This document shows positions 46,784 through 56,368 of a DNA stretch of 56,368 bases, piece after piece (position 1 is the stretch's first letter; every line of letters starts with the position of its first letter). The stretch comes from Theristus sp. LFF4_11 (lineage: Eukaryota; Nematoda; Chromadorea; Monhysterida; Xyalidae). The notes under the pieces were generated by a model. The model made no database searches and was not told the DNA's origin. It worked only from the letters and a program-made list of their open reading frames with translations. Where the stretch lies: contig JASANC010004472.1 in the NCBI GenBank assembly GCA_030248135.1, forward strand, positions 1-56,368, written 5' to 3'. A program made the translations under genes and the position numbers.

Positions 46784-47503
46784 AACTTGATTTTTGAGGG
46801 TCTCTTTTGACGATAAGAGTGAAAGTGCATTAGATGTTGATGATATATTTCCGTGTGAAAACGTTTCGTAAAGTTCCTGGTCCTGGTCGGCAACACATCA
46901 AATCGCAACACAAAACAGTATAAAATGTAAATTGAAATTGTCAGAATTGATGACGTTTTTGTTGTGAACTGATGAACACCTGATTCGCAGTGAGACAAAT
47001 GTTGTGAATTCAGATGGTTTGATCAAATGCATAATTTGGACAACTAAGCTAACTTCTTAACATTTCCTTCAGCTGTTCTTAGTTGGATGCGGCGATTGAT
47101 CAGCGGTGACGGTGGAAACATTGAGACACAATTCCAAAGCACCTTTTGTCTCACCGTTGCTTCGTCGTTTCAATCGGCCTGTGTTCAATGAGCAACGTTT
47201 GTTTCGTGCTATCAATGTTTTGCTGCGCGTGTCCTCCGCATGTCATCAGTTTGTCAACATTTTTTCTGTTGGTTGTGGGTCATTATAGAATAGTGATGCC
47301 ACTAGTGGAGCGCTGCCGCCCGCTGATTCGCAGCAACTAATCACAACCATCAGTTGACACCCAACATAAAATATAACTATCATTGTCACTGGTCCTGTGT
47401 TAGTTTGTCTAATCTGGTGTAACAGAAACTAATGTCTGTTTTCTCTGAACAAACTTACTTTGCGGACAACTGCTAAACGCACACAATCGTCTGTGTGTAT
47501 GCA

Positions 47504-47527
47504 TGTGTGTGTGTGTGTGTGTGTGTG
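47504..47527 (+). repeat. GT microsatellite
   Basis: Twelve GT units in an intergenic region. Confidence 0.95.
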
Positions 47528-48243
47528 CCATTCGTGTTATCTGCACAAAGTTTGTCATGGATGAAATGCATTGTTGAGTTTATTAGGAGCACTTTGAGTG
47601 AGATATCCATAGCACATCAATAATAAATAACGCGCATTGTGTTCAACGTGTTGATTGAGTGTTGAAATGTATCTATATTCATGTTCATTGTATCTTTGAA
47701 AATAAGACACATAGCGACGAACATCAAATCGCACGCAGACTGCTATGCCAACGTGCCGTTTGCAGCATGCATTTCCAAGACGCCAATCACATTATACTCA
47801 TGTATGAACTTCGACACGCACTCGCACAATCGTATTCGTTCTTTTTTCCAATGTTGGTTTTGAAATTTCAATCCGCGCTCAGTCCCCTCCACTCCCCCTA
47901 ACCAAACGCGCGATCTAACCTTCCGAGTCAACTTTATGTATCGATTTTCCTTTCAAATTACTCAGTGAAGTGTGCTAATGAATGTCCTTTGCCTTCCAGA
48001 GATCACGTGTCAAACGAGAAAGTAACAGATCAAGTTTGATGCCAAAGTTTCAACAAGAAGCGTCAACTGAACTAATTATAAGATTGTGTGGCACAACACT
48101 AACAACTAATTATAATATAAGATTATAAGATTGACAAATGTTTCTGCTATTGAAAGTCAGGCAGTTGCTTAGGAGTTGTTAGTTGCATACGCAGCGATAT
48201 AAAACAATAGGAGAACACAGTGTGCTTGTCGCTGGTTCGTGCC

Positions 48244-50806
48244 ATGAATGTCGACTGTGCCAACGTGTTCATTTCGGTAGCGCTGACGATTGTTGTAAGT
48301 GACCGTCATGTGATTTCGCCGCTGTATTTTTTATGAAAACTCCATCAGTCAACCAACGTGCAAATAACACTGAGTTGCAGGTTTTTGTGTCTTGGTTGTT
48401 TTCAATGGTCGATGGCATTCCAATTGACAATGAAGTCATAGGTTTGTTTCATGGCGATTTGTGGTTTCCATCAGACAGTGGAAAAAACTAAGAATCGTTC
48501 CGCTACGCTTAGGTTCAACAGTGGAGTGCAGCGCCGACGCAATTATGGTAAACTTTGAAACGGAGAACTTGTTCAATGGGCGCATTTATATCAAAGGCAT
48601 GGTTGAAAACGCTGACTGCGTCAAAAGTTGGGCGACTGGAAACTTAGCGAGCACTAAGCAGCCGACAATGCAGTTTACGTTCGGTCAGTGTAACATGCAA
48701 CGAGCAAGAACGGTACGTAATTCGGTTGCACCGAGCCATTCACGGTTATTGAGCGTCATGTCTGCTTTGTGCATTGTGATTGCTTTGTTAGCATGCTTTG
48801 TTATTCTTCTCACGTATACGCACAGTTGTCGCCGGCGCGTGGCATGATGCAGTCCATTGTCGTTGTCATCAGTTTTCATCCGATTTTCATCACGAAAGTT
48901 GACAGAGCGTTCAAAGTGCAATGTTTTTACATGGAAGCAGAAAAAGCAGTGACGTCGAATCTCGAAGTCAGGTATAGTGAAGGATGAACCGATGTCATTG
49001 ACTATAGTCACGGCAGCAAACTACGATATCATTTCAGAAAGCTCATTGCAAAAGTTTTAAAATGCAATCGGCCATAACTTTTATCATTGGCCATAAAATT
49101 TGCAGCCAATACATTTTTGTTATTGTCAAGGCGCTAATACTATTTTTACGTTTCTACCCAGTTTTCAACACTTACGGCTGCAGGGTCTTGAAAAATCATT
49201 CCGTCATACTTTTCTTACTGCCGCAATCTAAAATAATATTCGGCCTTTTTTATGCCCGTCGGGCATTTTTCCGAACTTTTTTATGTATAGATTTGCAAAA
49301 ACACTTGCAAGTGCAGCAGAATAAACATTGTATGAAATAAGAAAAAGCGTTTGCCCAAGTCCCTTTGAGGCACAATAGGTTCAGCGGTGCGCGGTACTGT
49401 TCGGTATTTCGGTGTACGGTAATGCTCCTGATTGGTGTGTTTGATTTTATTATAAATCACATGTAGAAAGATTGGCGCTCATTTGCGAGCGTTTTCCATT
49501 GTTGCAGCATGCTGACGACCGACTCACTGCGCGACAACGCAGCCATGCCGACGTGCACGTACACGGTGCGTGCTGGTGCCAGGGACGGCCCACCCGTGCG
49601 TTTCGCTCGTATCGGCGAATCAGTCTATCACGAATGGGTAACCATAGAACAGCGACGCCAACAAGCCCACATCATGCACATTAGTCGCAACTGACTTTTT
49701 ATTGCACCATCTTTTGTTCGCACAGTTTCAATGCTATTTATTGCTTGCGTCTGTTTCCGAAACAAGTCAGAATTCTAGGAATGCGGTTCAGATGCGCACG
49801 ATCTGCTGGTGAAAACGTGCTACGTTGAGGACGGTCAGGGCAACCGATATGAGATCATCGATGACAACGGGTTCGTCACCGGCAACCGCAGCGGAAAAAC
49901 AAAATGTCCAACCTGAAGAAAACCACTTGTTAGAACTGAGTAATGCCAAAGTGAATATCTTTGCAGATGTGCCCTTGATCCAGTAATAATGCCCGACTTG
50001 ACGTACGATACGTTGGGCAACGCAAAAGCGTGGGCGGAGTCGCACGTGTTCAAGTTTGCCGACCGACCGAACGTGTTTTTCCAGTGTGTCGTGCAGCTGT
50101 GCAACCGTGGCGAACCTGAATGCTCCGCAATTACAGTACGTCTGAATGGCGTTATTAATGTAGCATCATTATTTGCGGTGATCAGGCTTGATTTGACGCC
50201 ACTATACACAGTACACACTGTAAAACTATTTTCCAAAGTCTGCTGGTCTGAGCGTTGTGTGCGTGTTGCAGCCGCCAAGATGTCAACGTCGTCGTCGGAT
50301 ACGCCGCAGTGTTGTGCGTGTCACCCGTGTCAATGACACCACTGTCATTGGACAGGCTTTCCCATTAACTGGCAATGAAATGGACTTGTCTTCTAACGCA
50401 ATCAAGGTGCTGGACATTGAGGACTCTGTTGATCATCTGCAACCTTCTGCCAGCACCATGGATGATGATAACAACGGTTTAGTTGCAATCCAATGCACTG
50501 CTATAATCATCCAGAGTTTTAGCATTTGTTGCAACGGCTTTTTTGCATACCAGACCACCATCTGTTGAACCCGTACGCAACACGAGTCGGCACTGCTGAG
50601 CATGCCGTTTGCATGTCTCCGGCCAGTGAGTAGTTTTATTTTATTTCAACTTTTTGTTTGAAAAAATTTAGGTAAAGAGCTTTTTAGGCTTTGGCACGCT
50701 TCTAGCGATGATGCTACTGGTGTTGTTTGTTGCCGGTATCGTTGCGTTTACGATGTGCCTTCGATTAAGAACAATTGAATTTAGGCCGAAACAAAGGCCT
50801 GCATAA
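48244..50806 (+). CDS. ZP-domain cuticlin-like membrane protein
   Basis: About ten exons (48244-48294, 48381-48441, 48475-48712, 48826-48971, 49508-49637, 49779-49870, 49967-50135, 50272-50476, 50554-50625, 50672-50806). A hydrophobic N-terminus serves as signal peptide. The ZP domain follows the nematode cuticlin pattern: VECSADAIMVNFETENLFNG, GRIYIKGM, MQFTFGQCNM, VVVISFHPIFITKVDRAFKV, QCFYMEAEKAV, MPTCTYTV, PVRFARIGESVYHEW, GCALD, HVFKFADRPNVFFQC. ZP domains polymerise into extracellular matrix such as cuticle alae. A dibasic run RCQRRRRIRR just after the domain is a furin-type release site, and a C-terminal membrane span (LLAMMLLVLFVAGIVAFTMC) with a short basic tail ends at TAA 50804-50806. 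Phases at exons 2/3 and 9/10 do not fit with the donors listed, so those borders are provisional. A polyA signal lies at 51041-51046. Confidence 0.85.
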
Positions 50807-51040
50807 TTCCGATTCAAGTTGTATAAACCACGTGACAAATTTTGTTTCAAAAACTGTTCTGTCCGGTCGACCACTCCTCCGATGCCCAACCAAATAGTCA
50901 TTTGTTTTTCTTTAAAGGCCTATCGCATGGCGTGATGATGCCACAAAAGTTTATCCAGAAGTATGCTATGTCAACAATTCAAAAGAAAGAAATGAAATTC
51001 GCTCATTATGAAATGTCTCAACAAAACGGCCAAAACATTG

Positions 51041-51046
51041 AATAAA
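51041..51046 (+). terminator. PolyA signal of the ZP gene
   Basis: AATAAA about 235 bp after the stop codon of the ZP gene, before the convergent neighbouring gene ends at 51129. Confidence 0.5.
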
Positions 51047-51128
51047 AAGATGCATAACGCGACCGCAGGACCGAAGGTACAAGGTATATTTTTTATAAAT
51101 TAACTAACTTATGTAGCGGTCAATGTTA

Positions 51129-52487
51129 TTATTGGATGAAATAACCGCTACTAAATGGGCAACAGGTACATAAGCCTAGTATACCGACGTAGTTGCTGCC
51201 AATGCATGAAGCCACTCGTCGCGTAGTTCCCAAAGGAACTTTTGATGGTAGCGAGAACGACCGGGACTGAAAATGTGCTTGCAAATAATCCTGCCTTGGA
51301 AAAGTCTTTTGACAAAAGACAATCAAGAATTATGTAAAAAAATGAAACACGCACCGGTGCAGTAGACGATCTTTTTCAAACGTGTACGTTACCTGCACCG
51401 TTTTGGCCGAGCTCTGCTAAAAAATAAACCAACTGCACAAGAGCAGTCTTCCACAGAGGCAAAAGATCAAAAGTCGTTCACGCAACAGCGCCAGTTGGTT
51501 AAAAGATCAACAAAATGAAAGACGGGATGACACATGTTAGGGCATTTACCTCAGTCAACGGAACATCAATATTGAAGTAAACTGATGCAGTTGACTTTGC
51601 TGACTTGCGCCGTTGATCGTTGTACGACCAGCACACCCTGTATTTGTGTCGTTTCGTCTTTGACAGCACTGCCGTGTAAATGTGCTCCACGTCATACATC
51701 AACTCAATTCCGTCAAGCTCGTATTCCCACGTCTGAAACAAAATGTCCATAGAGGCAGCTCTCAGACACACAAAAAATAAGTTCCCTACTTAATTTAAAA
51801 AACTTACTTTTTCAATGAACTCAATGATTTTCTGTTTGCCAACGTCCACTGAAAAGTCGGACGAATTCGGCCATGAGATGTTGGTCATGCCAGCCGACGA
51901 CGTCGGTCGCACTTGCCTCAGACGCATCGGTTTCTCCTTTTGGCGTCGCACTTTTGAGCCGCTGATCTTGCGTGATGCCGCAGCAGTCCGTTGTTTTGTC
52001 GCCTTTGTCGGACTTGTGTCTCTCGGAGACTGCAAAGAAATGCATCGGCGCATGTGTTGCATCTGACCACAGACGTCGCAAAATGGCTCCCACTGTTCTC
52101 CTTTGTGTGTCAACGACAATCAGCGAATAACACACTCAGCCGCCCGGGCATTCCACCATCAAATAACCATTGTTTAGCATCTCTGGCTTTATGTGCTTGG
52201 TGGAGAATACTGCAAATTGAGAAAACTCAGCCAACCTTATCCTTTGCTTTGCCACGATGTCCGTCGTCAAATGAAGCGATCTTCTTCAAAGCCGTTTGTA
52301 TCAACTCCTGAAATGGCCGTTTCAACGTTTGTGTAGGAATGGGATTTTAAATTCAGAAAATACAACTGCAATGAGTTGCCTGTTCATCGATGCCGTCAGC
52401 TGTAGTGTTGTTCTCAATGGCCTGCCACAAAATGTCAACGACAACACGTGACGCAGCCTGCACCAAACGCCTGCCATCAACAGCCAT
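51129..52487 (-). CDS. Unrecognised protein, multi-exon gene
   Basis: Exons 52380-52487, 52236-52307, 51808-52029 and 51550-51732 join in phase 0; two further short exons (51393-51416 and 51129-51266) are possible and would give about 248 aa. The start ATG is at 52487. The N-terminal part is helical (RLVQAASRVVVDILWQAIEN), the middle is a basic, Ser/Thr/Lys/Arg-rich linker typical of nuclear or regulatory proteins, and a compact segment WEYELDGIELMYDVEHIYTA then KRHKYRVCWSYNDQRRK looks folded. I do not recognise the family. The first intron has a GC donor (CAG/GCAACT). It is convergent with the ZP gene, whose last exon lies about 320 bp away. Confidence 0.55.
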
Positions 52488-53310
52488 GTCACTGATCCTG
52501 ACTGCTTTGGTGGATGAAAGTGATCTTGATTGTTTGTGGCTCAGATGCCCCGGCTGCTAGGCAATAGCGCGTTCATAAACACATGTGATGTCTCACTGTG
52601 TGAGATCAAATGCCAGAACACGCCCCAAACAGATTTATAAAGCAAACTTTTCCTGCTATACCGCTGTTATGTTGCTTGGTTAATTAGGATTTGCTATGCA
52701 CCTGGCTGTAACGTTTTTGCTGTTGTGTGAGGAGGCATGCAAGGATTAATGAGCCTCTTTCATGTAGCACATGCATAGCAGCATAGTGCCTCAGCGACAT
52801 GCAAAACAGAAGCATGCATTTCTGTCGCGTGATATTGAGTAATATCGGGTGCTAAATCACTTTCTTGACAATTCATACGGATAGACTGAAATGTCAAAAA
52901 TAAACTTTCCAGGTGGCTGTTACAGACGAATTTCAAACAATGAAACAAATTAACTGATGCTCTGTGGCAAAGAAAGAATTACCGAGGTTCTATTTGGATT
53001 TGTGACTTTTATGCAAAAAACAACAACAAATACAGTAAAGGTTGATCAGCAGCATATTAACAGATCTTGAACAAAAAACTAAGTTCCTTCCCATTCGCAG
53101 GTGTTCAAATATTTTATTTCTATCAGATCAGCATTACCAGACTTTACAAAACTTCTCTAAAAGTTTTAAGACTGAATTATCGCAAGACTGTCAGTACTTG
53201 ACATCCGTCAACAAAGAACGCGCAACGTTCCGGGGCCGTTCGGTGAAAGGAAGCGAATAGTTAGGTACACATCGACAAGCATCTGTTCTCGTTGGCGTCT
53301 GCTGTTCTGA

Positions 53311-54075
53311 TCACGATGATATCGAAGATCGTGAGCGTGCGAGTTCCGCTACGATTTCGAGGATCGCTTCTCTGAGTCTTCGAACATCCCGCGCCATCTA
53401 TGTAAACAACTCAGTAAATACACATGTAAAGAATATTCTTTTCATCATACTGAATTTTAAAATAACAAAACAAAAAATTCTGTACCGCTTTAAAGAAAAG
53501 GCATTGCGTTGGATCTTCGTCTTCGGCGGCTGAAATATAAAATACTTAGTGGTCGGACGATGCATTTTTAATGCGAATTTTAACAGCAAAAGCGAAAACA
53601 TGTTCCTCCCACCGGGACAGTCTGGAACATGGTCACATAATCGCTGTGGCGTGATGCACGAGTAGACGAGCGGCTCCTGCTGCTGTTCAGTGTCAGTGTC
53701 TCCGTGTTGTTCTTGTTCTGCCCGTGGTATGGGCGACGGGCAAAAGAAACCACCTCTTTCGGTGCACAAATCTAAAATTTATAATCAAATGTGGTGCGTG
53801 ATGTGACAAAAGTTGCTTGAAAAAAAGTCGACAAAAACAAAACAAAACAAACTTGACAAAAGACAAAGCACTATGAGCCAGGATAACTGTAAAGAAATTT
53901 GTCGTCGACCAATTTTAACCAACGTTCTCCAGCGAAAAACTGCTCCATTTGTTCGAGTCTGTGTTGGCGTTCTTCGTCGGCGGACAGTTGATGGGGGTCC
54001 GGGTTGGGACTGGCATCATTTTGAACGAAACGCACATTGGTCAACAATATAAGCAGGAATACCACGTAGCCGAAA
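53311..54075 (-). CDS. Small secreted protein with one LDLa module (HEN-1/Jelly belly-like?)
   Basis: Exons 53888-54075, 53613-53771, 53486-53529 and 53311-53397 join in phase and end at TGA 53311-53313. The first of these encodes a hydrophobic stretch (VVFLLILLTNV) that looks like a signal peptide, but its Met must come from an upstream exon not found. The second and third encode a single LDLa module: FFCPSP, VYSCITPQRLCDHVPDCP, then EDEDPTQCLFF. A short basic/helical tail (ARDVRRLREAILEIVAEL) follows. Secreted proteins with one LDLa near the C-terminus and a helical tail recall the ALK ligands HEN-1 and Jelly belly, but this is a resemblance of layout only. The Asp/Glu calcium residues at the module end are present. 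Confidence 0.45.
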
Positions 54076-55133
54076 CTAAAAAAACCTTTGAAATGGATGG
54101 AATATTTTTAATTTTACACAGAAAAAAGTAAAAAATGCATCAAAAAGTTAACTTGAAAAAGTAGCGGGTTTGAAAAAACGTAACTCTCTGCAACCAACCA
54201 CATTTATCAAACGCTGCTAACAAAACGGCAAACGACAAGAAATTAGCAAACCTGATCGCATCGCACGGCACATTGAATCTGGTCAAGGCGGTTGCATATT
54301 CAGTGGGCCGTTGTCGTAAGCGCTGCATGTTTCACGCCCAACGAAACTAGTGAGTGACAATTTAACTGATTTTGTCGCACCATTTGCATATCCTTTTTCT
54401 GCTTTGCTTGCCACCGTGCCCGCCTGGTGAAACTGAAAAATGCGCCTACAAGCATTCAGGCGAGGCCAAAGTTTGTGGGTATGTGTGTTTTGCATTGTGC
54501 AGCATTTCGGTGCGCTGCCGACTGACGCAAGCAAACACACGAGCACAGGCACGTCCACGGTCAATTAACACCCGTATACCAACGGAGGCGCATGCGTAGT
54601 TTTATTGACGGCTCAATGACGTAGTTGCGCTCGCAAACGCCAGTCGCTTGCCCCGACGCTGGAATAACATTGCCGCCAACTCTAAACTGAATTTTAGCAA
54701 ATACTTTTTATGCTCATGAAACTTTCTTCGTCAAGAAAACGTTTCTCAAACGTTCCATTCTATCTCACCATTCATACATTCGCCAGGTGAATCACGCACG
54801 CAAACAAACGCATAAAAACACACTGTAAACCTACCCGAAAAAAATCCCAATTTCTAAAAGCCCAAAATAACAATTAAAATAGAGTGGTCTTTTGTTTTCA
54901 AAGAGTTTTATAAAGTAATGCGTTTCCTTGACTTTTGTGTTTTGGAAAATGGAGAAAACAAATTGCTTCAGCTACATGTGCAGGGTGTCTAAACAAACTA
55001 CAATAGGCTGTAGGCTTACGAATAGGCTTTAGGATTAGGGTTAGAATTAGGTCCGTTTTAACAATGTCCGGCAACGAGCGTGTTGGATTTTAGAAAAGAA
55101 GGACAACCTCTTTCAAGCGCCTACCTCCTGCTG

Positions 55134-55535
55134 GCTATCCTAGTTTAGTGTATCAACATAAATATGAACCATGGGCTATCCTAGTTTAGTGTATCAACAC
55201 TATCCTATTTTAGTGTATCAATACTATCCTATTTTAATGTATCAACATAACAATCTCTATTTTGATACACTAAAATAAGATAGTGTTGATACACTAAACT
55301 AGGATAGCCCACCGCTCATATTTATATTGATACACTAAACTAGGATATTATTGATATACTAAAATAGGATAGTGTTGATACACTAAACTAGGGTAGACCA
55401 CGGTTCATATACCATATCTGTTGATACACTAAACAAGGATAGCCTATGGTTAACCTAAAAATGTTGATACACTAAACTAGGACAGCCTATGGTTAATATA
55501 AAAATGTTGATACACTAAACTAGGACAGCCTAGGG
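55134..55535. repeat. Palindromic minisatellite, about 24-bp unit in opposing orientations
   Basis: Four units of TATCCTAGTTTAGTGTATCA run forward (55136 to about 55250), then eight units of the reverse complement TGATACACTAAACTAGGATA run to about 55530. The arms 55136-55223 and 55260-55347 are inverted copies of about 88 bp with a few mismatches, so the centre can form a cruciform. Confidence 0.92.
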
Positions 55536-56192
55536 TTCAGCCTAGCCCAGCTGTGCTGGGTCAGTTGCCCGCAACGTGATCGCGAAATCATGGTACGTGT
55601 TTTCGATACAATGATTTGAAGAGTGGGCTCTCGCCATGTGGCAATAGCATAGCTGGTTGAACCTGAAAGTAAGTGTCTTGGGGGGGAGCGACCGGGTCGC
55701 GGGTCGACAAGGGTTGCCGACTTAGCTACAGCAAACAGGAATTTTTGAACACAGTCAAATTTTGGCAATTTTCTAAAGAGGAACAACAAAGAACGGTTCA
55801 ATATTCAAGTACACGTCAAAAATTGTCCTGTTTTACTGTTGAAAATGCAACTTTCCCTCTATAAAATGGACATAATTTCAATAAAACACGATTTTCGCTC
55901 TTATAGTTTTTCGGATCGTTCTGATAGTCTAGCTGAACTCAGCTCGACGAGACGCTTCGAACAAACCTAACTTGTAAAAAAATTTTTTATTTTTTTTAAT
56001 TTTTTTTTAATTTAAAAAAAACGGATTTAACCCTAGCCGTGGCCGTGCGCGCGCGTGCGCTTTAGTAATGAAGCCTTAGGAAAATTTTTCCTCAAATGTG
56101 CTCTGAACACCTCATTTTTGGCACAATTTTTCGAAAGCACAACATTTTTTTTGATAATCAATTCGGTACCTTCCTTGGAAAACCGTCAGCAG

Positions 56193-56368
56193 TAGGGTTG
56201 TTAAAAAAACAAAAATCGTCATTTTTGTTTTTTTTTGAAAGAAAAATTAAAAAAAAATTTTTTTTTAAATCAAAGTTGTGCTAAATCAATCAGGGAGTTC
56301 GAAGAACCACATATGATATGCAAGCGCCTCCGGAACAGTACCGTGGGCCCAAATCAATTTTCGAAGGG
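56193..56368. mobile_element. hAT-like element, cut by window end
   Basis: Starts TAGGGTTGTTAAAAAAAC followed by T/A-rich foldback sequence, like the element at 27653. Its inner part (AATCAAAGTTGT, then GGGAGTTCGAAG) resembles 38368-38410 of the 720-bp element. The other end is outside the window. Confidence 0.55.

Larger units (their letters stand above)
44569..48243. other. Intergenic region between calponin-like and ZP genes
   Basis: About 3.7 kb between divergently transcribed genes, so promoters of both should lie here. It contains many TGTG-rich stretches, a GT microsatellite (47504-47527) and one long reading frame of doubtful meaning (45977-46783). Nothing else recognised. Confidence 0.5.
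54076..56368. other. Right flank, mostly non-coding
   Basis: No gene recognised apart from a missing first exon of the LDLa gene that should lie just inside. It holds degenerate TTAGGN-like sequence near 55017-55050, a palindromic minisatellite and a hAT-like element cut by the window end. Confidence 0.5.

Noticed and set aside
55017..55050. Interstitial telomere repeat (TTAGGN)
   Set aside because: Only three or four degenerate TTAGG-like units are present, too few to call.
55134..55535. CRISPR array
   Set aside because: Repeats are short, diverged, in both orientations and without unique equal-length spacers; the genome is eukaryotic.

Overview
The window is eukaryotic and most likely from a nematode or a close ecdysozoan relative. 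Genes are split into many short exons by small GT-AG introns with short TTTCAG/TTGCAG acceptors. Gene content is animal: dystrophin, an LDL-receptor-family protein, a BAR protein, a calponin-like protein, a cuticlin-type ZP protein. The cuticlin-type protein is the best pointer to a nematode; the species was not identified.

Layout. (1) 566-4756 is a recent 2.1-kb tandem duplication. Each unit carries a small BAR-domain gene (minus strand) plus the last exon of dystrophin; only the left BAR copy (487-1744) is intact, and the right copy (2652-3840) has a truncated last exon. (2) 4595-29981, minus strand, is a full-length dystrophin gene: CH1-CH2 actin-binding head, long spectrin-repeat rod with two disordered hinges, WW, EF-hand region, ZZ zinc finger and C-terminal coiled coils. 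Its introns hold a hAT-type MITE sitting exactly on a 5' splice site (27653-28060), a tRNA-derived SINE head (about 24350-24424) and a small palindromic element (22824-22903). (3) 32595-37966, minus strand, is a 15-exon LDL-receptor/lipophorin-receptor-like gene whose exon phases all agree and give 948 aa. (4) 38-43.7 kb is gene-poor and repeat-rich: a 720-bp hAT element with an 8-bp target duplication, a TA-flanked inverted-repeat element full of G runs, a G/C-rich family present as a large inverted repeat, a LINE-like (ATTG)n tail and long G homopolymers. (5) 43812-44568, minus strand, is a two-exon calponin-homology-like gene. (6) 48244-50806, plus strand, is a ZP-domain cuticlin-like membrane protein with a furin-type site. 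(7) 51129-52487, minus strand, is an unrecognised gene. (8) 53311-about 54075, minus strand, is a small secreted protein with one LDLa module, possibly of the HEN-1/Jelly belly type. (9) 55.1-55.5 kb is a palindromic minisatellite, and the right edge cuts into another hAT-like element.

Together the genes serve the cell surface and cortex (dystrophin, calponin-like, BAR) and the extracellular side (LDL receptor, ZP protein, LDLa protein). Nothing here shows they are functionally linked beyond proximity. Exon limits were read by eye from splice motifs, reading frame and family similarity. They are firm for the LDL receptor, the BAR genes and the two ends of dystrophin, and less firm in the dystrophin rod and at the ends of the ZP and LDLa genes.
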